Notes: generated by a model from the letters alone, not told the origin. DNA of 64,000 nucleotides from Arthrobacter jinronghuae (GCF_025244825.1 NZ_CP104263.1:1178001-1242000), one strand, 5' to 3'. Shown: positions 17,886-27,347, numbered from the stretch's first letter. Translations and numbers: made by a program.

Positions 17886-19169
17886 ATGACCTTCCCGCAG
17901 GCAGTAGAAACCGCAGGCTATACCGAAGTTGACCTGGCCCGCTGGGTATCGGAACCGGCTAAGAACACCAACCGCACGCAGTTCGGCCGCGACCGTGCGC
18001 GGGTGCTGCATTCCTCCGCGCTGCGCCGGCTCGGTGCCAAGACCCAGGTGGTCGCCCCGGACACGGACGACTTCGTCCGTACCCGGCTGACGCACAGCCT
18101 CGAAGTGGCGCAGGTGGGCCGGGAACTGGGCAACGCGCTCGGCTGCGATCCCGACGTCGTCGACGCCGCCTGCCTGTCCCATGACCTGGGGCACCCGCCC
18201 TTCGGCCACAACGGCGAGACCGCGCTGAACGATATTGCGCATGCGATCGGCGGGTTCGAAGGCAACGCCCAGACGCTGCGGCTGCTGACCCGGCTGGAAC
18301 CGAAGATCATTGCGCCCGACGGCACACCCGCCGGGCTGAACCTGACCCGGGCCAGCCTGGACGCCGCCACCAAATACCCGTGGTCCATTGCGGACGCTCC
18401 GCTCGTCAACGGCCACCGCACCACCAAGTTCGGTGTGTACGAGGATGACCTGCCCGTCTTCACCTGGCTGCGCGACGGCGCCCCGGACGGCCGTTCCTGC
18501 CTTGAAGCGCAGGTGATGGACCTGGCGGATGACATCTCCTACTCGGTGCACGACGTCGAAGACGCGATAGTCGCCGGCCACGTCCAGCTCAAGTGGCTGG
18601 ACAATCCCGACCAGCGTGCCCGCGTGGTGGGCTACACCCAGCAGTGGTACCTGCCCGGCGTCGAGGCTGCCGCCATTGACGCGGCCCTCGCCCGGCTGGA
18701 AGCCACCAATGTCTGGGTGCGCGAATCGGACGGCAGCCGCCGTGCGATGGCGGCCCTGAAGGACATGACCAGCCAGCTCATCGGCCGGTTCTGCAACAGC
18801 GCCCTCGAAGCGACGCGCGGCATCTACGGCACGGATCCGCTGACCCGGTACAACGCCGAAATGGTGGTCCCCGAGGACACCCAGCTGGAAATCGCCGTCA
18901 TGAAGGGCCTGGCCACCACGTTCGTTATGACCACCGACCAGCGCCAGCCGCTGTATGAGCGCCAGCGTGAGATCCTCACGGCCCTCGTCGCCCAGCTCTC
19001 CGCCACCGGGGATAAGCATCTGGACCCGATGTTCGCCGCAGACTGGCGGGACGCGGCCGACGACGGCGCCCGGCTGCGCGTCGTCGTCGACCAGGTGGCC
19101 TCGCTGACAGACGGCTCGGCACTCGCCCTGCACGAGCGGCTGGTAGGCCCGGTTCCGGCGCTCTGGTAG
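17886..19169 (+). CDS. dgt: Deoxyguanosinetriphosphate triphosphohydrolase-like protein
   Basis: This 427-residue HD-domain protein splits dNTPs into deoxynucleoside and triphosphate. The HD metal site is seen as RTRLTHSLEVAQ (H...), CLSHDLGHPPFGHNGE (HD) and MDLADDISYSVHDVEDA (D). The N-terminal NTNRTQFGRDRARVLHSSALRRL is typical. It is co-transcribed with dusB and sits upstream of dnaG, the usual actinobacterial order. Members of this family can also act in phage defence by depleting dNTPs, but the context here is housekeeping. Confidence 0.93.
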   Translation: MTFPQAVETAGYTEVDLARWVSEPAKNTNRTQFGRDRARVLHSSALRRLGAKTQVVAPDTDDFVRTRLTHSLEVAQVGRELGNALGCDPDVVDAACLSHDLGHPPFGHNGETALNDIAHAIGGFEGNAQTLRLLTRLEPKIIAPDGTPAGLNLTRASLDAATKYPWSIADAPLVNGHRTTKFGVYEDDLPVFTWLRDGAPDGRSCLEAQVMDLADDISYSVHDVEDAIVAGHVQLKWLDNPDQRARVVGYTQQWYLPGVEAAAIDAALARLEATNVWVRESDGSRRAMAALKDMTSQLIGRFCNSALEATRGIYGTDPLTRYNAEMVVPEDTQLEIAVMKGLATTFVMTTDQRQPLYERQREILTALVAQLSATGDKHLDPMFAADWRDAADDGARLRVVVDQVASLTDGSALALHERLVGPVPALW

Positions 19170-19293
19170 AGATAGCGGCCAGCTCTCTGGCGGTGGGGTG
19201 TGTGCCCCGTTAGCCTCTGGCGCGGGGTGGTTCAGCGTTCGGTGATTCACTATCGCCGGATGGTCGGCCGAACACGCGTACCCGAGGACCGCC

Positions 19294-22200
19294 ATGAGCA
19301 CTCAGCAGACAACCCGTTCCCGCCAGCTACGTCGCGTCAGGCACGGAAGCCGACGGTTCCACTCTCGGAGCCTCCTGGTTTTCCTGCTGGGCCTGGCGAT
19401 GTTGCCGCTGGGGCTGCCCGCGCAGGCCGCCCTGGATCCCGGGCCTCTTCTTGGTGCGCCTCCTGCCAGCAACTCGAACACTGACATCGTGATCACCTCG
19501 CTGGGCGCCGGGACAAGGGTGTCGGGAGGGCTGCCGCCCCTGGGGCAAACCTGGCCCATTGACGCGTATCCCGCCGGTGTTCCGGCCGGGTACCAGACGG
19601 AAAACGTCAGCTTTGCCGGCATCATCAATACCCAGGACGCCAGCGGCACCACCACTGCCGAGATGTACTGCATCGACCTGCGCACCTCCACGAGAGCGGG
19701 AATCGGCTACGAAAACGGCTCCTGGGATGAGTCCAACGTTCCCAACATCGGGTACGTCAACCGGATCCTGAACACCTACTATCCGAGTACCAACCTTCCG
19801 GCAGGCAACGTCAACAACAAGGCCGCCGCAGTGCAGGCTGCCATTTGGTTCTTCACGGACGGGTTTGTCCTCAATCGGCAGAGTTCTCTCTACTCGACCG
19901 TCGCCGGGATAGTGAACGACACCATCGCAGCCGGTCCCCTGGAGGAGCCGGACCCTCCGGCGATCGCAATTACTCCGCCCACTACCGGAGCACCCGTGAC
20001 CGGAGTGGCAGGGCCGCACACGGTGACGTCGGAAGCGGACGAAATCGAAGTAACGGTGGATGAGGGGTTCAGCCTCTACGCCGACGCCGACGGGACCGTT
20101 CCGTTGAACAGTCCGGTGCCCAGCGGAACGCAGATCTGGGTGCGCAGCGACACGGGCGCAACGGGACCGGCAAACCTTACGGCCAGGGCCGCGGTCACCG
20201 TACCCACAGGCAACGTCTATCTCTACGACGCGGCAACACCGGGGGTGGACAACGCGCAGAAGCTGATCCTGGCTGTCACGCGGGAACTCAGCTCCAATGC
20301 GACGGCAGCCGCAGCCTTCACCGAGGTGGGCTCCCTTACCGTCACGAAGACGATTGCCGGCCCGGCCGCCGGCAGCCAGGACGCCGTCGTAATCACTATC
20401 GACTGCGGCGCAGACAACCAGTTCACCTTCAACATCGACGCGGAGGCCACCGGCACACTCTCCGAGACGTTCAACGACATTCCCGCGGGCTCCACCTGCA
20501 CCATTGCGGAACCGACCGACGGCGACAATGACAGCGTCCAGGTCAGCACCATCCTGCCCGGCGCCGTCACCATCGTGTCCGGAACCACTGCCACGGCGGC
20601 GGTCACCGACACCTATACCTTTACGCCGGGAACGCTGGTGGTCACCAAAACCAACACCGGGGAGGCGGCCGGGGCCCAGGGCGAGGTGACGATCTCCGTG
20701 GTCTGCACCCTGGATGGCACCACGGTCCTGGAAACCGCGGAAACTATTCCGGCAGGAACCACGGACCCGGCTTCGTTCGAGTACCCGGAGCTTGATGCCG
20801 GCACCAGCTGCACGGTGACGGAAACCGTTGACGGCTCAAGTACCGCCGTGGCCGTTACCGTGACCGGTGAAGGGACCGTAACGGTTCCGGCCGCGGGCAG
20901 CGTTACTGCCGCACTGGCCAATGACTACACCTTCACCGCGGGGACACTCGCCGTCCGGAAGGACATTGCCGGGACGGGGGCCGGCAGGCAGGGCGTTGTC
21001 ACGCTGCAGGTGACCTGCACCGCTGCAGGCGCGACGGTCCTGAACACGACCGTGCCCGTTGCGGCCGGCACCACGGAACCAACCACCGAGGAGTTTGAGG
21101 ATCTGCCTGCGGGAGCCACCTGCACGGTCACGGAGACCGCCGATGGCGCCAACACCGAGGTCAGTGTGGAAACTGTGGTTGATCCAGCGGGCGGAACTGT
21201 CACCGTTCCCGCGGGCGACGGCGTGGAGGTCACGGTGACGGATACGTACACCGTGAATCCCGGGGCCCTGATAGTTGACAAGGTGATTGCCGGCCCGGCA
21301 GCCCGGGAGCAGGGTCCCATCACGGTCGAGGTCGTCTGCACCGCTGACGGAGAAGAGGTGATCCGCCAGGACATCCCCATTGAAGCAGGCGCCGGAGGAA
21401 CCGTTCCCGGCACTGTCAGCGGAATCCCGGAAGGTGCGAGCTGCGCTGTCTCTGAACCCGCAACGGGTGAAACGCCTGCAGTGGGTGTCACCGTGGAGCT
21501 GCCTGAGGATGTGACCATAGCCGCCGGGCAAACGGCGGAAGCTACCGTCACCAATACCTACGCGGTGAACCCGGGCTCCCTGACCGTCACCAAGGTCATT
21601 GCCGGTGATGCGGCAGGAAACCAGGAGTACGTGGAGGTCGATGTCCTGTGCACCCTGGACGGGGTGACGGTGTTCGAGGAGACCTCGCAGGTTCCGGCCG
21701 GAACCACCGAAGACGTGGGCGCGGTGTTCTCGAACATCCCAGCAGGTGCCTCCTGCGCCATTACGGAGCCGGTGACCGGGGCCACCGCCGCCGTCACCGT
21801 CGACACTGATTTGCCCGCCGACGTCGAAATTCTCGCAGGCGATACGGTCGGCACCACCGTGACGAATACCTATGCGTTTCTCCCGGGCACGCTTGCCGTC
21901 ACCAAGATCATTGCCGGTGAGGCTGCGGGGGAGCAGGGGGAGATTATCCTGCAGATCCGGTGCGGCCCGGACGGTTCGGTGCTGGATGAAACCGTGAGCA
22001 TTCCCGCCGGCGCCACGGGGGACGTGACCGCTGAATTCGGCGGTCTGGCTGCGGGCAGTGAATGCACGGTGACGGAGACAGCCAGCGGGGCCACGTCTGC
22101 GGTGCAAGTGGTCTCGGCCCTTCCGGCTCCGGTCACCATCCCGGCCATGGGTACCGCCACGGCAGAGGTGTCCAACACGTTCAGCTTCGTAGCGGGTTCG

Positions 22201-22362
22201 GGTTCCGCGGATCAGCCGGCGCAGTACAAGCCGAGCCGGCCGTACCTGCCTGCCACCGGCTTGGAGGTATCCGCCGGTGCCTATCTGGCGCTGGGCGCAG
22301 GGCTGTGCCTGATCGGCGGCCTGGGGATCTTCCTCGGCCGGCGTCGGGACGAGGAGCACTAA
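19294..22362 (+). CDS. Sortase-anchored thioester adhesin with six DUF5979-like repeats
   Basis: This is a 1022-residue surface protein. A long signal peptide (FLLGLAMLPLGLPAQA) is followed by a thioester (TQXA) domain: Cys126 in MYCIDLRT and Gln181 in AAVQAAIWFF should form the internal thioester that binds host or matrix amines covalently. Residues about 346-965 carry six repeats, each starting G-(S/T/A)-L-x-V-x-K and containing two conserved Cys. The C-terminus is YLPATG, a membrane helix and GRRRDEEH, a class A/E sorting signal. It lies alone between dgt and dnaG with GAGGACC before ATG. No sortase gene is in the window. Confidence 0.9.
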   Translation: MSTQQTTRSRQLRRVRHGSRRFHSRSLLVFLLGLAMLPLGLPAQAALDPGPLLGAPPASNSNTDIVITSLGAGTRVSGGLPPLGQTWPIDAYPAGVPAGYQTENVSFAGIINTQDASGTTTAEMYCIDLRTSTRAGIGYENGSWDESNVPNIGYVNRILNTYYPSTNLPAGNVNNKAAAVQAAIWFFTDGFVLNRQSSLYSTVAGIVNDTIAAGPLEEPDPPAIAITPPTTGAPVTGVAGPHTVTSEADEIEVTVDEGFSLYADADGTVPLNSPVPSGTQIWVRSDTGATGPANLTARAAVTVPTGNVYLYDAATPGVDNAQKLILAVTRELSSNATAAAAFTEVGSLTVTKTIAGPAAGSQDAVVITIDCGADNQFTFNIDAEATGTLSETFNDIPAGSTCTIAEPTDGDNDSVQVSTILPGAVTIVSGTTATAAVTDTYTFTPGTLVVTKTNTGEAAGAQGEVTISVVCTLDGTTVLETAETIPAGTTDPASFEYPELDAGTSCTVTETVDGSSTAVAVTVTGEGTVTVPAAGSVTAALANDYTFTAGTLAVRKDIAGTGAGRQGVVTLQVTCTAAGATVLNTTVPVAAGTTEPTTEEFEDLPAGATCTVTETADGANTEVSVETVVDPAGGTVTVPAGDGVEVTVTDTYTVNPGALIVDKVIAGPAAREQGPITVEVVCTADGEEVIRQDIPIEAGAGGTVPGTVSGIPEGASCAVSEPATGETPAVGVTVELPEDVTIAAGQTAEATVTNTYAVNPGSLTVTKVIAGDAAGNQEYVEVDVLCTLDGVTVFEETSQVPAGTTEDVGAVFSNIPAGASCAITEPVTGATAAVTVDTDLPADVEILAGDTVGTTVTNTYAFLPGTLAVTKIIAGEAAGEQGEIILQIRCGPDGSVLDETVSIPAGATGDVTAEFGGLAAGSECTVTETASGATSAVQVVSALPAPVTIPAMGTATAEVSNTFSFVAGSGSADQPAQYKPSRPYLPATGLEVSAGAYLALGAGLCLIGGLGIFLGRRRDEEH
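20329..22185 (+). repeat. Six tandem ~104-codon repeats inside the adhesin
   Basis: The repeats begin at residues 346, 446, 550, 657, 761 and 865, so spacing is 100-107 codons. Each carries (T/V)V(T/R/D)K at the start, an (S/E)xxC near position 25, PAGxxCxVxE/T in the middle and VTxTY/F at the end. The repeats differ clearly at the DNA level, so the array looks old. Confidence 0.88.
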
Positions 22363-22482
22363 GGGAACCGGATATTGGAGGCGTTTCGGCGCCCGCGGCT
22401 CCATTCGCGGACGCCGAACGCATCTTCCCAGCTTCGCCGGGGCTTCCCAGTCGGTTTGGCGGGGAAGAATAGACTGGATGCT

Positions 22483-24525
22483 ATGGCCGGACTGATCAAG
22501 CGTGAAGACATCGATGAAGTGCGGCTGCGCACTGATATCAAGGCCGTGATCGACGGTTACGTGACCCTGAAATCGGCGGGTATCGGCTCCTTCAAGGGGC
22601 TGTGCCCTTTCCACGACGAGCGCTCGCCGTCCTTCCACGTCCGCCCGCAGGTGGGCACGTACCACTGCTTCGGCTGCGGTGAGAGCGGCGACGTCATCTC
22701 CTTCGTGCAGAAGATGGACCACGGCACCTTCTCCGAAACGGTAGAGAAACTCGCCGCCAGGCTCGGCTACGAGCTGCACTACGAAGACGGCGGCACCGGA
22801 CCCCGCCGCGAAGACGTGGGCAAGCGCCAGCGCCTGCTGGATGCGCACAAGGTAGCGGCGGAGTTCTTCCGCAGCCAGCTCGGCACCCAAGGTGCCGCCG
22901 CTGCCCGGAACTTCCTGCAGGAACGCGGCTTCGACCCGGCAGCAGCGGAGCACTTCGGGGTCGGCTACGCACCGCAGGGCTGGGATTCGCTGCTCAAGCA
23001 CCTCACGTCCAAGGGCTTCACCCGCGAGGAACTGGCCGAGACCGGAATGTTCTCCACCGGATCGGACGCTTCCCGGTTCTACGACCGGTTCCGGGGCCGG
23101 CTGATCTGGCCCATCCGCGACCTCACCGGCGCCGTGATCGGCTTCGGCGCGCGCAAGCTCTACGAAGACGATCAGGGCCCCAAATACCTCAACACCCCCG
23201 AAACGCCGCTCTACAAGAAATCCCAGGTCCTTTACGGCATCGACCTGGCCAAACGGGACATCGCCAAGACCCGGCAGCTGGTGGTCGTGGAAGGCTACAC
23301 CGACGTGATGGCGTGCCATCTGGCCGGCATCACCACCGCCGTCGCCACCTGCGGCACTGCCTTCGGCACCGACCACATCAAGATTGCCCGCCGGCTGCTC
23401 TCCGACGACGGCACCGGGGGAGAGGTTATCTTCACCTTCGACGGCGACGCCGCCGGACAGAAGGCAGCACTGCGCGCCTTCGAAGAGGACCAGCGGTTCA
23501 CCGCCCAGACCTACGTGGCCGTTGACCCCAACGGCATGGACCCGTGTGACATCCGCCAGACCCACGGCGACTCCGCGGTGGCCGAGCTGATCTCTTCCCG
23601 CCGCCCGCTTTTCGAGTTCGCTATCCGCTCCACGCTGCGCAAGTTCGATCTCAACACGGTGGAGGGCCGCGTTTCCGCGCTGCGCGCCGCGGCACCGGTG
23701 GTGGCGGACATTCGTGACCCGGCCATGCGTCCTGCCTATGCCCGGGAACTCGCCGGGTGGCTGGGCACCGACGTCGACGACGTCAGCCGGGCGGTCAATG
23801 CCGCGGCCAAGCGCGGAACGGCGGGGTCCGGCGGAGACAATGCCGGACAGTCGGCACCGGCCGGGCGGCGCCAGGAAGGGCAGCAGACCCGGCAGCAGTT
23901 CGGGCGCGGCGGCCAGCAGGGCGGCGGCCAGCAGCAGTACGGCCAGCAGCGAGGGGGCCAGCAGCAGTACGGCCGGCGCGATGAGCAGGCACCGCGGCAG
24001 TGGCAGGGCCAGCAGAGCGAGCAGCAGGAGCCGGAGCCTTCATCCGGGTTCAGCCGTCCCAACCCGAATGATCCCGCCGCCCGGATGGAACGGCAGGCGC
24101 TGGAAGTCGCCCTGCAGCAGCCGGGCATGCTCGACGCCGGACAGTGGGAACGTTTCAAGGCGGCCCGGTTCACGGTTCCGGCCTACGTGGCTGTCCATGA
24201 CGCAATCCGTGCCGCCGGTGAAGCCGGAACCGCCCCCGCCTCCTGGGTGGAACGGGTCCGCGAGGAACTACCGGACCCGCTGCGGGGTTTCGTCAGCGAG
24301 CTGGCCGTGACGCCGCTGCCGGCCCGGGATGCCGATGCGCTGGCACTGTACTGCCGGGACATTTTGAACCGGCTCTTTGAGCTGCAGGTGACGCACCTCA
24401 AGGCCGAAAAGCTGGGGCAGCTGCAGCGCCTGGACCCCAACGCCGATCCGGAACAGTTCCACCAGCTCAACCGTGAGCTCATGGAGCTGGAGATGCAGCG
24501 CCGGGCACTGCGGGGAGACCAGTAA
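22483..24525 (+). CDS. dnaG: DNA primase
   Basis: This 680-residue primase makes RNA primers at the replication fork. It has the CHC2 zinc finger (CPFHDE...YHCFGCGESGD), the RNA-polymerase basic/TOPRIM core (VVVEGYTDVMA with Glu, then FDGDAAGQKAA with the DxD metal site) and a C-terminal DnaB-binding domain. Residues about 463-522 form a Gln/Gly-rich linker, longer and more repetitive than usual. ATG 22483 is chosen because the family begins MAGLIKREDIDEVR. Confidence 0.95.
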   Translation: MAGLIKREDIDEVRLRTDIKAVIDGYVTLKSAGIGSFKGLCPFHDERSPSFHVRPQVGTYHCFGCGESGDVISFVQKMDHGTFSETVEKLAARLGYELHYEDGGTGPRREDVGKRQRLLDAHKVAAEFFRSQLGTQGAAAARNFLQERGFDPAAAEHFGVGYAPQGWDSLLKHLTSKGFTREELAETGMFSTGSDASRFYDRFRGRLIWPIRDLTGAVIGFGARKLYEDDQGPKYLNTPETPLYKKSQVLYGIDLAKRDIAKTRQLVVVEGYTDVMACHLAGITTAVATCGTAFGTDHIKIARRLLSDDGTGGEVIFTFDGDAAGQKAALRAFEEDQRFTAQTYVAVDPNGMDPCDIRQTHGDSAVAELISSRRPLFEFAIRSTLRKFDLNTVEGRVSALRAAAPVVADIRDPAMRPAYARELAGWLGTDVDDVSRAVNAAAKRGTAGSGGDNAGQSAPAGRRQEGQQTRQQFGRGGQQGGGQQQYGQQRGGQQQYGRRDEQAPRQWQGQQSEQQEPEPSSGFSRPNPNDPAARMERQALEVALQQPGMLDAGQWERFKAARFTVPAYVAVHDAIRAAGEAGTAPASWVERVREELPDPLRGFVSELAVTPLPARDADALALYCRDILNRLFELQVTHLKAEKLGQLQRLDPNADPEQFHQLNRELMELEMQRRALRGDQ

Positions 24526-24598
24526 CCGCCCGGATTCCTCCGGCAGGGTGCCGATTTCGTTTCGGCGCGGAATCTCTGTAAAGTAAAACCTGCCGCTT

Positions 24599-24671
24599 TC
24601 CCCCGTAGCTCAATTGGCAGAGCATTCGACTGTTAATCGAAGGGTTACTGGTTCGAGTCCAGTCGGGGGAG
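24599..24671 (+). tRNA. tRNA-Asn (GTT)
   Basis: This is a full 73-nt cloverleaf with acceptor TCCCCCG/CGGGGGA, D-arm GTAGCTCAATTGGCAGAGC, anticodon loop CTGTTAA (GTT) and T-arm CTGGTTCGAGTCCAG. CCA is not encoded. An identical copy lies at 25257-25329. Confidence 0.96.
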
Positions 24672-24683
24672 CAACTAAGAGGG

Positions 24684-24720
24684 CCCCTGATCTGCAGCTA
24701 TGCGGATCAGGGGTCTTTTT
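24684..24720 (+). terminator. Terminator after first tRNA-Asn
   Basis: CCCCTGATC and GATCAGGGG arms are followed by TCTTTTTT. The 3' end of the opposing NUDIX gene runs into it (its TGA lies within the T-tract region). Confidence 0.88.
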
Positions 24721-25168
24721 TGTGCTGCCCGAGCTCACCAAGCATGGCGCCGAGCCCGGCAGCAAGGACGTGCGCCTGGGCCAGCGGCATCCACCAGCAG
24801 GTCCAGGCTGCGGGCGGCCCGCCGTGCTCCGGTTCCGGCTCTCCGGCGTCCCATCGGGTAGTCGGATCCATTGGAGGGACTTCCAGCCAGAAGAAGTGCC
24901 GGGCGGCAATCTCCTGGCGCATCGGCCGCAGGTCGTACCGGGACTCGCCGAGATATCCCGCAACCCTGCCGGTTCGCCCGGTTTCCTCCTGCAGTTCGCG
25001 GACTGCGGCATCGGCCGGCTCTTCACCGGGCCGGATAGTTCCCGCCGGGACCTGTACGCCCGTGACTGCCAGGGGCACTTCCTTATGGGTGAAAACCAGC
25101 AGATGGCCCTGCTGTACCGCATAGCAGACAACTTTCGGGACCTGTTTGACCATGCGCAACTGTCTCAC
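24707..25168 (-). CDS. NUDIX hydrolase
   Basis: This protein of about 153 residues hydrolyses a nucleoside-diphosphate-linked compound. The Nudix box G-x5-E-x7-REUxEE-x-GU is complete (GTIRPGEEPADAAVRELQEE, then TGR), giving the Mg2+ site. The upstream half VCYAVQQGHLLVFTH is the usual first strand. ATG 25150 (MVKQVPK) is an alternative start. The gene lies antisense between two identical tRNA-Asn genes. Confidence 0.88.
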   Translation of the reverse strand: MRQLRMVKQVPKVVCYAVQQGHLLVFTHKEVPLAVTGVQVPAGTIRPGEEPADAAVRELQEETGRTGRVAGYLGESRYDLRPMRQEIAARHFFWLEVPPMDPTTRWDAGEPEPEHGGPPAAWTCWWMPLAQAHVLAAGLGAMLGELGQHKKDP

Positions 25169-25256
25169 GGCCTCCGCATCCGCAGCCCAACAGCGCGCCG
25201 GAGCGGCCTTGGTTCGGAAGCACCGGGAAATTCCTGTATAGTTGAGGACGCCGCTT

Positions 25257-25329
25257 TCCCCCGTAGCTCAATTGGCAGAGCATTCGACTGTTAATCGAAG
25301 GGTTACTGGTTCGAGTCCAGTCGGGGGAG
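25257..25329 (+). tRNA. tRNA-Asn (GTT), second identical copy
   Basis: This copy has the same 73-nt sequence as 24599-24671, and the preceding bases (GCCGCTTTCC-like) are also shared. It is followed by its own terminator. Confidence 0.96.
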
Positions 25330-25337
25330 CCAGCAAA

Positions 25338-25379
25338 GGGTCTGCAGCACGGGTTTTCCCGTGTCGCAGGCCCTTTTTC
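25338..25379 (+). terminator. Terminator after second tRNA-Asn
   Basis: GGTCTGCAGCACGGG and CCCGTGTCGCAGGCC arms around TTTT are followed by CTTTTTC. Confidence 0.85.
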
Positions 25380-25404
25380 GTGGGATCTTCAGCGGCCCTC
25401 CCGC

Positions 25405-25490
25405 GGTTTGTCGGGATACCTGCACTTTGTCCGGTTTCCTGCGGTGCGCGGCGCAGGAAACCCGACAAAACGCAGGGATCCGGACAAAGC
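25405..25490. repeat. Large intergenic palindrome built from four copies of a ~19-nt motif
   Basis: Two 39-nt arms (25405-25443 and 25452-25490) pair at 33 of 39 positions around an 8-nt loop. Each arm is itself a tandem pair of TTTGTC(C/G)GGnTnCCTGC units, so the element holds two units in each direction. It is GC-rich and has no T-tract. It resembles REP/BIME-type intergenic elements. The rest of the gap to 25851 has no gene that I can support; a TTGACA at 25799 may belong to the sugar-porter promoter. Confidence 0.8.
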
Positions 25491-25851
25491 GCAGGGAAGC
25501 ACGCTGGCCGGACCTCGCCCGGCCACCCCGCCGTTCCAGCCGCAGCGGCGGCCGCTTCCGGGTAGCTGACTCCCGCCGGGACAGAGCCGGGACCCTGTGA
25601 GGTGAGCGACATCAGGTGCGTTCCCCTTCCACGGTTCCGGTTCCCCGACGGGACTCTCCGCCCGATACTGGCACTGAAATTCAAGGGCCAGGGCTTGGAA
25701 TCCGAATGAACCGTTGAGGGCCCATCTGCCTTTGGAGACGCACTCCGGCTACCCTGCATGAACAAGCATGCTTAGTGTTATGCGTAGGCTTAAGTGTTTT
25801 GACACCAGTCACGTGTACGCAGCTAGTTGAGTAGAAAACGAGGAACGGTCG

Positions 25852-27288
25852 ATGGGCGCGACGCAGCCAGGACCTAACAAGGACGGATCCGAACGGGTAG
25901 CCCACCCCGGCAAGGTGATTGGTGTCACCGTTGCCGCAGCGGTGGGCGGATTGCTCTTCGGGTTCGATACCGCAGTGATCAACGGTGCGGTGGATGCCAT
26001 CGGTGAGGAATTCACTCTCAGCCCGGGCATCCTGGGCTTTACCGTTGCCATCACGCTGCTCGGCTGTGCTGCCGGTGCATGGTTTGCCGGCCAGCTGGCG
26101 GACAAGCTAGGCCGCAAATTGGTTATGGTCGGTGCCGCCGTGCTGTTTGCGGCCAACTCCGTGGGTTCGGCACTGGCCTTCTCCGAGTGGGACCTCATGC
26201 TCTGGCGGCTGGTCGGCGGCCTGGCCATCGGTACCGCCTCCGTCATCGCCCCCGGTTACATTGCCGAAGTGGCACCCGCAAAATGGCGCGGTGCGCTGGG
26301 CTCAGTTCAGCAGCTAGCAATCACGATCGGCATCTTTGCCGCCCTGCTCTCCGATGCCTTCCTGGCGAACACCGCGGGCAGCGCGCTCGGCGAACTGTGG
26401 TGGGGCCTGCCGGCCTGGCGCTGGATGCTGCTGGTCGGTGTCGTCCCCGCCATTGTCTACGGTGTCCTCGCACTGACCATTCCGGAGTCCCCGCAGTACC
26501 TGGTCCGGAAGAACCGTGACGCGGAAGCCGCCAAGGTGCTCACCACCATCTCCGGCGTGACGGATACGGACCGCAAGATCGCCGACATCCGCGACAGCTT
26601 CAAGAGCCCGCAGCCGACGTTCCGGGACCTGCGCGGTCCCAAGTTCGGGCTCCAGCCCATCCTGTGGGTCGGTATGGCCATTGCCGCGTTCCAGCAACTG
26701 GTCGGCATCAATGCGATCTTCTACTACTCCACCACTCTGTGGCGGTCCGTGGGCTTCAGCGAAAGCGATTCCTTTACGACGTCGGTGATCACCTCGATCG
26801 TGAACGTCGTGATGACGCTGGTTGCCATCGCCTTCGTGGACCGCATCGGCCGGCGCAAGCTGCTGATGATCGGTTCCGCCGGTATGTTCGTGGGCCTGCT
26901 GGCAGCCACGGTTTCGTTCTTCCAGGCCGTGGACGTAGACGGCGAAGTCTCCCTGCCCGGCATCTGGGGTCCGGTGGCCCTGGTAGGCGCGAACCTCTTC
27001 GTGGTCTTCTTTGCGGCGACTTGGGGGCCGGTCATGTGGGTGACGCTGGGCGAGGTCTTCCCGAACAACATCCGCTCCCTGGCCCTGGGCCTTGGCGCGA
27101 TGGTCAACTGGATCTTCAATTTCATTGTTACCCTTGCCTTCCCGTGGGTCAGCGATAACTTCGGGGTCTGGATCATGTACGCCATCTTTACCGCTTTCGC
27201 GGTCCTGTCCTTCTGGTTCGTGAAGACCAAACTTCCCGAGCTGTCCGGCCGCGAGCTCGAGGACCGCGAGGGCCTCGAAACGTCCTGA
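25852..27288 (+). CDS. MFS sugar porter
   Basis: This 478-residue 12-helix importer belongs to the sugar-porter family (GlcP/XylE-like), probably sugar:H+ symport. It has GGLLFGFDTAVINGA, DKLGRK, PESPQYLVRK after helix 6, QQLVGINAIFYYS in helix 7 and DRIGRRKL. ATG 25852 has GAGGAACGG about 6 bases upstream. No sugar-catabolic gene or regulator is adjacent, so the sugar cannot be named. Confidence 0.92.
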   Translation: MGATQPGPNKDGSERVAHPGKVIGVTVAAAVGGLLFGFDTAVINGAVDAIGEEFTLSPGILGFTVAITLLGCAAGAWFAGQLADKLGRKLVMVGAAVLFAANSVGSALAFSEWDLMLWRLVGGLAIGTASVIAPGYIAEVAPAKWRGALGSVQQLAITIGIFAALLSDAFLANTAGSALGELWWGLPAWRWMLLVGVVPAIVYGVLALTIPESPQYLVRKNRDAEAAKVLTTISGVTDTDRKIADIRDSFKSPQPTFRDLRGPKFGLQPILWVGMAIAAFQQLVGINAIFYYSTTLWRSVGFSESDSFTTSVITSIVNVVMTLVAIAFVDRIGRRKLLMIGSAGMFVGLLAATVSFFQAVDVDGEVSLPGIWGPVALVGANLFVVFFAATWGPVMWVTLGEVFPNNIRSLALGLGAMVNWIFNFIVTLAFPWVSDNFGVWIMYAIFTAFAVLSFWFVKTKLPELSGRELEDREGLETS

Positions 27289-27347
27289 CGCGCAAGTGGT
27301 GCAGATGGGCAAACTGATAACACTGAGGAGAATGGTAATTTGGGGTT

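Noticed and set aside
17886..19169. dgt as a phage-defence dGTPase
   Set aside because: Its position between dusB and dnaG is the normal housekeeping arrangement, with no defence genes nearby.
20836..23565. A 909-codon open frame on the minus strand opposite the adhesin and dnaG
   Set aside because: It covers two well-supported genes in the other strand, is composed of His/Arg/Gly-rich antisense sequence and has no domain. High GC content creates such frames.
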